Below are positions 22,100 through 34,253 of a stretch of DNA of 64,000 bases, one piece after another. A program made the position numbers and the translations under genes. This DNA is from Ampelomyces quisqualis (Eukaryota > Ascomycota > Dothideomycetes > Pleosporales > Phaeosphaeriaceae). Every line of letters begins with the position of its first letter. Position 1 is the stretch's first letter. The stretch is from positions 310,001 to 374,000 of the forward strand of contig JAGTXZ010000024.1 in the NCBI GenBank assembly GCA_018398575.1, in the 5' to 3' direction. Below the pieces are notes generated by a model that was not told where the DNA came from, made no database searches, and saw only the letters and a list, made by a program, of their open reading frames with translations.

Positions 22100-25000
22100 T
22101 TTATAACAAAGTACTAAGAACTAACTAGCTATACTAGTTTGCCTAACTCTAGCTTTATGCTCGCAACAAAGGAGTCTAGGATTAGATTAACCTAGACAGC
22201 AACACAGTGCTCCTAATTAACAACTAGAAACCTAAATATCTAGAGCTTCTAGCTGCTCTAAGTTAACTAGTCTTAGCTTTACTGCCTGGAGCTACTAATC
22301 TAGACACGCAGATCTGCAATAAAGCTTTTAATTAATATAATTTAAAGCTAGTTACTTATAAACTTGCCTCTAGCAGTTACAAAGAGGACGTTTACTAATA
22401 CAAAGTTAATACGTTAAAATAGACTAGGTAAGCAGCTAAACTTAGCAACGTCTAGGAATAGATTAGTTAAACTGTAGCTAAGGATCTTATAGCACCTGCG
22501 GCGATTAAGATGCTTAACTCTTTAAAAACAACGCCCTAAGCCTTAATTAGGATTCTTAAGCATAACCTAGCCCTAACAGATAACAATACTATACACCTAG
22601 TTAGGCAGCAGTATTAAGCTTATCTAGAAAAGGCTAGGCATAGTAGAATTACTCTAGATAAATAGTTTAATAAATAGCAAGTAATCTACGGCAAGGCTTA
22701 AGCGTTCTAAGTTATAGAGGTAGAGGGATAGCTTGCTCTTACTAACTTCCTTAACGCTCTATCTGTTAAGATTGCCCTAGATTAAGCTTAATTAATATGT
22801 TAGGATATTATTAAAGACGCAGCCTTTAGTTAGCTTATTATAACTATGTATAATCTAGCTAAGATCTTTGCTCTAATACTTTAGGAGCAAGCAGTTCTAG
22901 TTACTAAAGGAAAATCCTATTTAGCTTTTACTACCCTTAGGAACATTAAAAACTTAGAAAACTCTAATCTAAGGAACAAAGGCAAAGACAATTCTAAGCT
23001 AAAATCTTGCCTCTGTAAGAATAATAAGAAGCACAAATAGGACCTAATAGATTGTCTTTAACTAAAGACTGCAATTACTAGATTAGCTCTACTAGGAAAA
23101 GTACTAATTAAGATCTCTAATTTTAACTAAAAGAAGGTCCTTAAGCAGCTTAACACCTCTAAGTAGGCCTTACTTAATAACAAGATTAAGAAGGCTAGTT
23201 AGACGCTACCTATTGCAGCTAACTAGTTAACTTCTAGGACTAAGGTAGTAATATACCTAGGAGATGTTGTAGCAGCATTAATTAACCTAACTACTTTTAA
23301 TTAGGAACCTAATGTTACTAATCTAGACTTTAGAGTGTACACGACTACGTTTATAACCTATCTACTTTTAAAAAGTACTATTTATAATAGGGCTAGTGCA
23401 GTGCACCTTGTTAATAATTAGTTACTTCTTGTTCTAGGAACGTATAGTCCTACCTACTCTAAAGAAAGGGTTAAGGCTAGAACACAGTTACTTCTTGTAA
23501 CTAGGTATAGCAATTAAGTAATTAAGAATGTTCTATATAGTCTAAAAGGCCTATACATAAGGGACCTAAAGCTTAAAAAGGTTAAAGTTGTTAATAGCTT
23601 TTATATAAACATTGTATCTGCAGCACTACTTAAGCAGGCAGGTATATAGTATAGTAGATTAGACAGCACTCTTTAGTTTAGATTATATAAGTAGAACATT
23701 ATTATACATAAGCTCTATAAGGCTTATAACCTCTTGTTTATTAAATACAACTAGGTTACACGCTACTTTCTACAACTACTAATCCTGCACACCTTATATT
23801 AATCTAACATTAATTACTTAAGAAATAATAACAAGGATCTATAGCACAAAAGATTAGGCTACCTAGGCTAGCGAGCACTCTAGTCTCTTGCCTAGTTAGC
23901 CTAAAACGTTAAGTTAAATAGAACTAAAAGAATTAATTGTTAGAACTGCTTAGTTACCTATGCAGCTTAAGTAGTCTTACAGCAGCCAAAAGAAAGATTA
24001 CTACAACTATTCTATTAAGTCTCTTAGGATCTATTTAACATGCTAACTAGAATGCTTTATAAAGAATAGTCCTTAATTATTAAAGAAGACTACTTAGGTA
24101 AGCTTTTTAACTACAACCTTTACAACAAGACGTTAATTAAGATTATAAGAGTAATCTGCTAATTTACAGCCTAAGTTAGAAACAAATTCAATCTAAAGAT
24201 TGTAGAAATCTATTAAGATAATAATACTGCAACTCTGCTTTAGAGAGAGCGTTTATTGTATAAAGAGTAGGCAGATTAAGAGAGAATTAAAATACTACGC
24301 CTGCTACTATACACGCATTAGCTAAATAGATTAGCTAAGTAGGTAGGTTAAGAGCTAATTACAAAATTAATTAAGATACGCACAGGTATAAATCTTCTAA
24401 CTAAGCTCTAGCTATATATTATAGATGCGGCTGCCTACCTACACAGCATAAGACTATTAAAAATCTATAGTTTTTAATCCCCAAATAAGGTCCTGCACGC
24501 CTAGTTTAGGTAATATTTTTGATAGTACAAGCTAGCGATCACTAGGCACAAGACTGCTAATCTACGCCTAAATTAGAGTAGTATTTATGCCTATAGCTGC
24601 AGAGCATATTCTCTTAATCGCGACTAAGCAGCAGGCAGGAATAAGCAAGAGTTTAAAGTTAACTCTTGTAGCTATATTAGATATCTAGTAGGCTATTAAG
24701 CCTTTAATATCTATTATATATAAGTTCTATTAATTAATTAAGTAATTGCATTAAGGGACGTTACCTTTAATAAATCTACATTCTACTCTAGCAACTAAAA
24801 AGATAAAATACCTAAAGAGCAGGCGCTTAAAATTGTAGATATTTTACACGTTAGTAAACTAGATAATCCTAGGTAGGATATTAACCTGCCTGTTCTATAG
24901 GATTAACTAAGCTAAGAAATTACTAAGGTTACTAAGCAGCAGCTTAGGGGTAAGCATCTAATCCTAAGGATTACAGAGACTAGCTAATCTTATAATTATA

Positions 25001-27204
25001 AAAGAAAGAAAGCAGAAACTAAGAGGAGTGCTAGCAGAGCTAGTAAGCATTTAAGAATCCTCTTAGACTAAAGTAAATATACTAGGCTTATTACGCTAGA
25101 GGCAACTCTAGAACTAGATAAGTTATCTAGTATTAAGCTTATTAAGCGCGTAGGATCTAACAGCTAAGAACTATTGCTAAGTTCTAAAAGAGCTAGCCTG
25201 TTAGTATCTAGGGATTAGATAGGTTCCTAACAGGATAGGCAGTTAGCCTTTTCCTCTCCTGCTACTTAACCTAAAAGCAGTAACTCTAGAGCCCTAGACA
25301 AAGCAGAATTAGTAAATTCTCTTACACAATTAAGTTGTTAACTGCAAGAAGCAGCCCCTAAGATTAACAAACTACTAAGTTAATATGTGCTGCTTTACTG
25401 CAAGAAGGATTACAACAATTAGATAGAAAGTAAGAGTATAAATATATTAATTGCAGATCTATTTATAGATTACTAGAAACACAATTTTAAGAACACTTTC
25501 CTTCTAGGCCTTGTAAAAGCCTAGAATAAGCGCTCTAGTTACAAAATACTAAACGCTATAATTATAACAGTAATGCTAAGTAATTAGAATTACTAAACAG
25601 TTAAGAAGCATGCTTATAGAGATAACATGCCTAAGCTGCCTAATATATAGAAGCAGATGCTTTAACATCTAATAAAAAGCCTGTTGTTAGATGCCTCTCT
25701 TAAGGAAATTAATTAGCTATATAAGAAAGGTACCTAGAAAGAGATGCTAAAGCACAAGTCTAAGGATTAACTAATCCTATTAAAATAGGTCTAGGCATAT
25801 AAGTTTAATTAAGACAGTTACTTTCTAAAGTGTAAGGCTAGGCTTATAGTAAGAGAAGATCTCTAGAAGAAGAACTCTCTACTTACTACGTACGCTACTA
25901 CACTAGCAGCTAAGTCTTTTAGGATTGCTATAGCTATTACAGCCTAGTTTAATCTAGAAATTATGCAATACAACATAGTTAGAGCGTTCCTTAATACCTT
26001 AATTACAGCTAACAATCTAGTAATCTGTAATCTACTAGACAGATTTAAGAAAGCTAGGCTTTGTGTAAGGCTTAACTAAGCGCTCTACAGGCTTAGAGAA
26101 TCTCTATTACTTTAGTATAAGGAATTCTTAAGATTACTGCGCAAGATAGGACTACTTGCATCTAAAGAAGAACCCTGCCTTTTCTTTACTTAGGACTAAA
26201 TAATCTTTGTTCTGTTCTACGTTAATAATATCCTGCTTATTTACCACAAGAATTACAAGCTTAAAGCTAAGGTTCTATAGTCTAAGATTATTAGCAAATA
26301 TAAAATCTAGGATTAAGGACCAGTTGAATAGTTTCTTAGAATTAGAGTTATCTAAAACAGATTAGACTAATCAATTACTCTGGTCTATAACGCCTATATT
26401 AATAAGATTACTAAGAAATTTAGACTACACAATAGATTATTCCCTCTAACACTATTGCTATCTAAAGAGATCTACAAGAACACTAGAGAAGCTAGTAAGC
26501 AAGAAATTAAGGCCTATTAAGAAAGAGTTAGATTAGTCCTCTATACTGCAATTATAATCTAGCTAGATATAGCCTATACAGTCTTAAAGCTTTCCTATTT
26601 CTTAACTAATTCTTTAGACAAGCATCTTAAAGCTGTAGAACAAGTAATTATATACCTGTATTAAACAAGGTTTAATTCAATTAAGTATAGCAATTTTAAT
26701 AGTCTAGAACTAACTATTTATAGAGATGCCTCCTTTGCTAACAATAAAGTAACTAAGCGCTCCTTACATAGTTATATAGCTATCCTGTTTAGAGAAGCAA
26801 TCTCTTAGAAAGCTGCAAGGCAAGAATTAGTTACTACCTTAACAACTAAAGCTAAGCTACTTACTCTAGAATACGCTGCAAAAGAATCTATAGCGCTTAA
26901 CTAGTTCTTTAAGAAGCTTACACTTAATCTAAAAGATCTTTAGAATATTTAGTGTAATAATTAGCAAACTATCTAATTAGTTATAGAGAAAAATAAGCAG
27001 ATATCTACTAAGCTTAGGCATGTTAACATTTAGAACATGTAGCTTAGGCAAGGGCACTTAAAAGAATTATTCTAAGTATTTTATCTAGAATCTAGATTAA
27101 TGCTAGCTAATAGTCTTACTAAAAACTTTACCTATTAACAATTTCTTAAGTTTAAGCAGCTTCTTAACCTTAAGGATATAAGCAAGTTACTTACAAAGCA
27201 ATAA
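22100..27204 (+). pseudogene. Ty1/Copia polyprotein remains
   Basis: Gag-like sequence starts near 22110. Integrase-like sequence follows at about 23830-24470 (HKRLGYLG, then NCLVTYAA and a long degraded core). The reverse transcriptase/RNase H segment at about 25860-27200 is clear: TTYATTLAAKSFRIA, ALYRLRESLLL, FVLFYVNNILLIY (YVDD box with Asp to Asn), VLYTAIII*LDIAY, SLHSYIAILF, TTLTTKAKLLTLEYAAKE, KLRHVNI*NM. This is Copia order, with integrase before RT. Stops again lie at Gln/Trp codons. It lies inside Gypsy-1, where the Gypsy-1 integrase would be expected. No left LTR was found, so the element may be truncated. Confidence 0.8.
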
Positions 27205-29013
27205 TTTAGAAAACACAAAGATTAATTTAACTTTTTTATCTACTAATTAATTTGCTTGCTCTTAAAGCTTAAGATTACTACAGGATCTAAGCAGAGCAAA
27301 CACGCAAAAACTAAGACTACTAACGCTAAATTATAAGCAAAACTATCTAGAAACTTACTTCTATAAAGTTAAAGACCTTATTAATTATCTTATAAGCCTA
27401 AGCATAACGCTTAGCAATTAAGAGACTTAAAGCTCTTAATCTACAGCTTGAAAACAGCAAATCTCTAACTGTTCCTATAGCCTTAGGTAATAGAGACAAC
27501 AACTAATCTTACGCTAGCTTCTAACACTTAGGCATTAGACTCTAAGCAGCCTAAAGCTACTCCTTAAGCAGTAGAGCGTTAGGCAGGAAAGAGCTGCAAC
27601 GCTAGTAACTAAACAACAGCTAGTTATAGACTAGCGTAAACAGACTCTAAGCTACATAGCTGCTTAATACTCTACTAAAGCCTTACTGCCTATATTTTCT
27701 AAAACCTTAAGCAGGACGCGCAGGCTCCTTTCCTAGTAAGCTAAAAGTTAGATTAACATAGCTTAAGCTTACTCTAAAACTAGTAGAAGCTAAAGCGCTC
27801 TAAGCCTTTTGCAAGGCCTTTGTAGCCTTAAGCTGCTAGTTAAGCTACGCGTAAGCCTTCTCTAGCTCCTATAAACAAGTTAGCTATTTCTAAGATTAAA
27901 GAAGCTTTAAAACTTACTGCAATAGTTCCCTTAAACACGCTAATAATAATCTTTATAGTCTACTTATGTAGATTACCTAGGCTACTTAAATTAGCAATTA
28001 TATTACTAATAGCAATTAGAACAACCTACACCTTAACGCAAGAATAGTTTAAGCAAGCTGTGCAACGCTTACTTATTATTAATCTAGCTCTACTATAGCA
28101 GTAGCTATTACCTTAATTGTTAGTAAACTAAGAGGCGCAGCACAAGCACAAACTAGAGCAAAGCTTCTCTTTCTTAACCTTAACAGTCTCTTTACTAGAG
28201 ACTGCCCTACTCTTAGACGTAGAATCGCGTTACTTAGTCTTGCGCTAAGATTAGCGCAGAGGATTTACTAGGACCTAGTTGTCCTTGCTCTTGTTAGCAA
28301 GCGTAAGAGCAGCAGCGTTCTTCTTGCAGGCGCGCGCGTAAGCTATCTTGTTAATTATAACAGATAGATTCTTCTTAAAGGCTACTAGAGTTAGTAACAA
28401 ACTAAATTAAGAGTAGAAAAAACTTACTATAATAGAGTAGATAGATAAAGCAGTTAATAAAGAGAATTAATAGATAGGTAGCTAGTTAATAAGTTAATTA
28501 ATAAGTTAATTAATACTCTAGAGTATAAGAGTATAGAAGTAGGCAGGCTTCTTATACCTAAGTAACGTAACTGCTAAGCAACTAGCTTACCTACTACTCT
28601 CTTACCTAGTTGCGCAATCTTGCTCTATAACAACACGTATAAATAGACTGCCTCTTACCTAGCTAATAGGCTAGGCAATAGTAAACGCTCTAAATTAAAG
28701 CTTAGCTAATAGGTAAACTCTTATTAACAGTTTGTTTACACCTATTCTATAGACTGCCTGCTTACAAAACCTACACACAACGCCTAAGAAGATAACGTAG
28801 GCTACATTTTTAGACAGATAACACTAATATTAGATTTAGTTATATATATAGTAAATAATTAGGAATTTACGTGCTAATAACTAACATTTAAGCTAATAAA
28901 TTAAGTAACGCAGCGCCTGCAATACAGAGCAGCACTACTATTTGCTTTAATTACTACTTTTGCTCTGCTAAACAGATTAGGCAAGCTAATAAGTTTGCTT
29001 AATCTAGGAGGTG
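27205..29013. other. Degraded sequence with an unassigned Gln/Leu-rich + strand frame
   Basis: From about 27480 to 28500 a + frame can be followed across stops at Gln codons, with many Leu, Ala and Gln and no known motif. It may belong to the Copia element or to another insertion. The tract ends in CTAGGAGGTG just before an LTR-like sequence, which could be a polypurine tract. Confidence 0.4.
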
Positions 29014-29179
29014 TGTAACAGAGTATATAAATTAGCAGATTACAGGATTGTTACGTGTAATAACTAAGCATGTTACTAATAAGATAGAATCTATTTAGGA
29101 CTAGACTAACTTATTAAGCTGTTTCTTAGCTTAGTATATTTAATCTAATCTATCCTTATATAGTATAGAACAAGTAACA
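29014..29179 (+). repeat. Copia-type LTR, probably 3' or solo
   Basis: The segment starts TGTAACAGAG and ends AACAAGTAACA, is 166 bp long, and contains ATTAGCAGATTACAGG, a sequence I recall from short Copia LTRs of Pleosporales. No second copy was found near the start of the Copia coding region, and its flanks (AGGTG / GAAGC) do not form a TSD. It may be the 3' LTR of a Copia element that lost its left end, or a solo LTR with decayed flanks. Confidence 0.45.
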
Positions 29180-29599
29180 GAAGCCTTTTTACTTACAACA
29201 ATTTAATCTATAGTATTGCTTAGCTACTATAATAGGCTAGTTACGCAGAACCTATATAGAAACTTAAGAAGAACGTAAAGGATACTATAGCCCTGTAGCA
29301 GTAGCTAAATAGAACGCAAGCAGAAAATAAGAATAATAGCAGTATACTTAAAGAGCCTCTAGAAAAAAGGCTCTAATAGATAGCCTAAACTGCCTATAGA
29401 AGTAGACAAAAGAAAGAGAAGAGAGAGAAGAGTTAAGCGTAAGCTATATAAGAGACTAGAAAAATGTTTTATAAATATTTAGATTCTAACCTAAGCTTAG
29501 ACTCTAGACGTTAAAAGACCTAGAGTACTAACGCAACTTTCTTAAAATAGACTTACGCTAGGACCCTAAGAGCAGAGTCTAGACTAGAATAAGAATTTA

Positions 29600-30720
29600 T
29601 TGTTAGAATATTTCTTAGAGAAAGTTAAGTAAAAGTAAGTTAAAAAACTAAGTAGACAATAGTTACTACTATAGTTCTAAGCTTAACTTAAAGAAGAATA
29701 GTACTAAAAGCCTTTAGAAATAAGTAATGTATAAGAAGGCAACTTATAATAAAGCAAATTACTAAAAGAAAAAGTAGTAGGTTAGCTACTACTGCAGCTA
29801 TTTTACTAAGAGTTAGACTATAACTTTAGCTTAGATATAAAGCAAGATAGAAGAGTTAGCTAAAAGATGCTAGAATTTAAGAGCTAGACTAAGCTAGACA
29901 GAGAAGAACTAAATAAAACAAAGTAAGAAAAAAATATAACGTTAAAAGAACTCTAAAAGAAATTGCAAGCATAGACTTAGATATTCTAGTAAATAGCAAA
30001 ATGCAGCAGTATAAAGAAAAAGGTTAGTTACAATAAGGAAATAAGAAATAGTTACTATAGTAGAATGTTCTATTACTATAAAAATACTACCTACTATAAC
30101 GCTAAAGATATACTACGCTAAAAGATACTATAAATTAAGGCAGCTACTCTTGCAATTAGTATTAACTTAAGAATAAGCTTTACGCTTAAGCGTAAGCAAT
30201 TTGTTAAAAGTAATAATAGTGTTCTTAGAAAAGTAAGGCTAGACGCTCTGTACTTAGAAACTAATTGTGTTAAGGTAGTAGATAACTACGTTACTATTTT
30301 AGAGCAGAATATTAGCCTAGCTTATTTAAAAACCTAAGTTAGCAATTTAGTATATTGCCTTATAAGTCTAAAGAAAAATATTACTAAAATGTTATGTAGA
30401 CTATAAGGAGGGGTAAAAACTTACGTACTTTTTAACCTAATAAACTATATTTATAAGAGTTGTAACGTACTTCTTAAGATAATCTTACTTAGCTATAACC
30501 TGCTAGAAAAGGCTGCAGATATTAACTAGCGTATTAAGTTTTATAACTTTGCGCGTAGGCTTTTAGTAGCTAGACTTGTTGTTCTTACGCAACTTTGCTT
30601 AGGCAGCCTATAACTTCTTAACAAAACTAGAGCGCAGACTAGCTACAGAATGCCTAGTTAATAACTTCTTAAGCTTAGAGTCTATAGCTAAAGCGTTGCA
30701 AAGCAAGATAACTATAATCT
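29600..30720 (+). pseudogene. Unassigned coiled-coil ORF inside Gypsy-1
   Basis: On the + strand one frame stays readable from about 29850 to 30700 with few stops. It is rich in Lys, Glu, Gln and Leu (EELNKTK*EKNITLKEL), then reads YYNAKDILR*KILEIK-like text, LEQNISLAYLKT and SLKKNITKMLCRL. It looks like a long coiled-coil protein. It is not gag, pol or a transposase that I recognise. It lies between the Copia-type LTR and the right LTR of Gypsy-1, so it may be an accessory gene of Gypsy-1 or of another nested element. Confidence 0.4.
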
Positions 30721-31441
30721 TAAAGACGTCTAGCACCTAGAAAGTAATAAGAATAGGCCTAAGTAAATTAGAAATACTAGAATAACTTATAAGCCTACAG
30801 GTAATATGCTTAACCTTATAGCTAGAGTAAGTTAACTCTATAAGAGTAATTTTACACTCTTAGTCTTTGCTCTTAAGCTGCTAAATAGCGTAGGCTAAAC
30901 AGCATAGTAGATTAAGCGCGCTCTTAACAATAATATTAGCTAGTTCTTATTACTATTAGTGTAGTAGAGCGTTATTTACCTCCAAGGCCTATTAGATTTA
31001 ATGTAGAATTAAATATATTATTATTAGGTATATGTGTATTCTCTAATAGCCCTTTAGCTATTATGTCTTGTCTATGCCCTTAGCTGTGCCCCAAGCGTCC
31101 TTTAGACTTACTTCCTATATTACTTTACTACATTAGTAACATAAATAGATACTACTAGACAGATTAGACTTACTACAGTAGAACTTTTACTACAAGTACG
31201 CTTCTTAAGAGAAGTGTGCAAAGATAATAGTATTGCAAAGAATAATAAAGTAATGCAGAAAATGCACTAGAGCGCTACAAGAGGTATAAGGCAAGTTATA
31301 ATATAAAATGTAAGGCTTAAAATAGTATACGTTTTATTTAAAAAGAGAGTTAAAGATATAGAACTATTATTCTAAACAGCGTTGTTTTTGTTTTAGTGTA
31401 ACGCGCAGCCTACTTACACTAGCGCTAGAGTAGAAAGATAC

Positions 31442-31694
31442 TATAATAGGCTGCTACTTAGAAAATCTCTTAGTTACGTAAAAACCTTAGGTCCTAGAAT
31501 AGAAGAGCCTAGCACCTTTTGCACTAGAACGCCTTAGAAAGTCTAGAGCCTAGAACTAAATCCTGCTCTAGACTAGAACCTAAACACTACTTTAGACTAG
31601 AACTGTTAGAGTCTAGATAGCTACTATAAAACCTTTAGAACCTAGTATTAGCTATAGGTATTAAATTTACAACCTTTATACTTTAGCAGCTACT
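31442..31694 (+). repeat. Gypsy-1 right LTR (253 bp)
   Basis: Direct repeat of 10974-11226. It is preceded by a purine-rich stretch (AGAGTAGAAAGATA), a possible polypurine tract, and followed by the TSD CTTAG. Confidence 0.8.
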
Positions 31695-31699
31695 CTTAG

Positions 31700-33782
31700 A
31701 GTTAGCCTTCTTACACTTAGGTCTATAAGCGTATAAGCTAAAAGGTAGCAAGTAGCTTACTACTAATAGTATAGTATTTTAGCTTAAGTAAATTGCTAAG
31801 CTTGCTAAAAAGTTACTTGCAATTATAACTAGATGCTAGTATTATTAGTATATCTATTGCAAAATAGCTTAATTAAGAGTATTTAAAGCTATTATAATCT
31901 AATATTAGATAGTGTTGCTATTGTTATAATATATTGTAGTACTCTAGCTTAGCTTATTCTTACGCTAACAATTATACTTATTACTGCTGTTGCGTACTAT
32001 ACAATTATACTGCGTAGTAAGAGCTTTAATTACGTTATCTACTATACTTATATAAGGTAATTGTATTAGTAAAAGAGTTACTAGCGCCTTCTTATATAAC
32101 TTCTATAACTTTTAAAACCTAGTGTTTGCAGCGCGTATCTACCTATCTTTATATTTCTACAAGTTCTTATAGTAGTATTTATAGTATAGGTAAAGGCAGG
32201 TAGTAGCGTAGTATATTAGTAAGTTATTAAGCTAGTAGTAATACTTGTTAGCCTTTGCTTAGGCGTTACAGATATTAATATAAAGATAATCTACGCATAG
32301 ATATTAGTAGTAAACGCGTAAAACAAGTGTAATACTTGCCTTTAGATGCCTTCTTATATGTGTTAAACACTACGTTAGTATATAGCTTAGCTAGCTTTTT
32401 AAGCTAATTAAGTAGATACTTAAATATAAGTAGAACCTTATAGATAGCTTTTAAGTTGCTGCTATATTACTTGCTACGTTTCTTTAGCTATTTTGTAGTA
32501 GTTTTAAGTAGTTTAAGGCATTGTTAATACTTAGTAATAACTGCCTAATTTACTGCCTAAAGCCTACCTAATCTTATCTAAGCTAGAGCGTTACTTTAAG
32601 TGCAACGCTACTCTTTATAAGCAACGCAGCTTACGTGCTTTTTAATATAAAGATTAAAGCTGCTCTTAAAGTAAGTTACCTACTTAAGGGCGCTATAATA
32701 TCAGTTTTAATGCGTAATAACTAGCTTAATTAGTTAAAGTATTTTAACGTATACAGTAGTAGAAAGGTAGTTATTAAAAGCTTCTATGCACTTAGTAAAT
32801 AATATATATTACTATAGTATTTTAATATATATAATTATAAAAAGAAGTATACTAAGAGCGCTATCTTTACACTATACTACTATAAAGGCCTTCTTGTTAT
32901 TAGCGTATTTAATAGCGTTATTGTACGCGTTCTTGTTGTTACTAAACAGTAGAGCCTATCTAATAAGGTTAATAGTATAAGAGCTATACCTAAGGCGTTA
33001 ATAAGATAAGTTAAAGCTACTAAACTTATAAGCTATAGCTATAATTATAGTATTATTATTACTTGCGTTATTAAGTATAAAGTAACCTAGCGTATCTAAC
33101 ATAATCCTAAAAGCCTATAGTATTATAATAATAGCTGCTGCAATTACCTTACTAGTATAGGCGCTAGTAAGTTATAGTAAAGTAATAGGCAAGTTATAGA
33201 TTCTGCCTAACTCTATAGTAAAGTAAGTAACAATCTTAAAGAAACTACGCGTTTCTTTCTTTATTATCTAGCTGTTAAAGCTTATATATATTTTCCTAGT
33301 AGCGCTAAATAAGGCGTAGATAATTTATAGGCGTATTACGTAGAATAGTTATAGAATAGTTGTATTACGTAGGTAGTAATACTGCGTAGAGATTGCTACA
33401 ACATGCCTTCTGCCTCTCTACTTACTATATAGAAAAGCTTACGCGTTATAGCTTTACTAATAAGCTCTATTAGCAAGTTATTATTAAGAAGCTAGAGTAC
33501 TAACACATAGTAGAAGTGCTAGACATTAAAGTTACCTATTACGTTAGCTATAGATTGTAATACTATAAAGCTGCTTGTAATTACTTTATAAATTAATAGC
33601 TACCTATTTAGGTATTTTAGCGTAGTAATTAGGCCTATATAGCAAAAGTTATAGCTCTTTATAGGTTAGGCTAGATAAGTAGTAGCAAAGAAGGTAGCTT
33701 TTAAATAGTTAATAATAATAGGTAGTGCCTTATATATATAATAGTATTTACACACCTAAAATAAGCGTATAGGCTAGTCTAT
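31700..33782 (-). pseudogene. hAT-A transposase, central and C-terminal part (split by insertions)
   Basis: Read on the minus strand, about 33300 down to 32700 gives FTIELGRIYNLPITLL, then MLDTLGYFILNNASNNNT, then RRLRYSSYTINLI, then ALLFSNNKNAYNNA. Fungal hAT transposases read LGYFVLDNASNND and RRLRC.PHTLNLIGQ in this order, so the match is good, with Asp changed to Asn and other RIP-type changes. The N-terminal part should lie beyond Gypsy-3 at 46827-47330, where the minus strand shows a coding-like stretch with KKVCARIKYFYNFNKVIKNF. The C-terminal dimerisation region was not clearly found; it may be near 31700-32200 or have been cut by Gypsy-1. The gene is dead. Confidence 0.7.
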
Positions 33783-34064
33783 TGTAAGAGGTTTATATAG
33801 CAGTAAAGTTACACAATAACAATAGTAGTACAAGTAGAAGTAAGTTAATTTCTGTTCTGCAGCTTTAGTGCAGAACTACCCTTTTGTAGATATAACTAGA
33901 CGCGTGTTTTTATAACTAGAATACACTAGGTCTACGCTAGCGTAGCGCTATTAAGACGCTAGGGCAGCTGTGCGCATTTTACGCGTGTAACAGCTAGAGT
34001 AGTGTTATAGTAGCGCAGGCGCATTACTGCGCAATTAACAGCTCTACGCTATAGTATTTTTACA
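33783..34064 (-). repeat. Gypsy-3 3' LTR (282 bp)
   Basis: Direct repeat of 46540-46821. It contains GC-richer islands (GACGCGTGTTTT, AACAGCTAGAG) that survived RIP. Confidence 0.85.
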
Positions 34065-34253
34065 ATTATTTTCTCTTCTCTAGAATTACTGTCCTAGCAA
34101 TTTATATAATATTAGGTCTTGTTAGTGTGTGCCTAATATTGTTATTATAAGAGCTGTTATTATAAGAGCTATTATTATACTAAAGCTAAAACTCTAGGTA
34201 AATCTAAGAGACAGCTAGTAGCTATAGTAATAGCAGAAATATAGCAGAACTTT

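Larger units (their letters stand above)
10974..31694 (+). mobile_element. Gypsy-1: Ty3/Gypsy LTR retrotransposon with nested elements
   Basis: Two 253-bp direct repeats lie at 10974-11226 and 31442-31694. They differ mainly by C/T and A/G changes; for example the start TGTAACAGGCTGCTG has become TATAATAGGCTGCTA in the right copy. A 5-bp TSD, CTTAG, flanks them (10969-10973 and 31695-31699). Gag-like and protease-like sequence lies at about 11400-13100. Reverse transcriptase and RNase H resume at 20222 after the Gypsy-2 insertion. Copia-type sequence and unassigned frames occupy most of 22100-31440. The integrase of Gypsy-1 was not found. The LTRs end in CC/CT instead of the usual CA, which I ascribe to mutation or a one-base error in the boundary. 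Confidence 0.8.

Noticed and set aside
32786..32980. 64-codon hydrophobic + frame in hAT-A
   Set aside because: It is antisense to the hAT-A transposase remnant and its Leu/Tyr-rich composition follows from AT-rich sequence.
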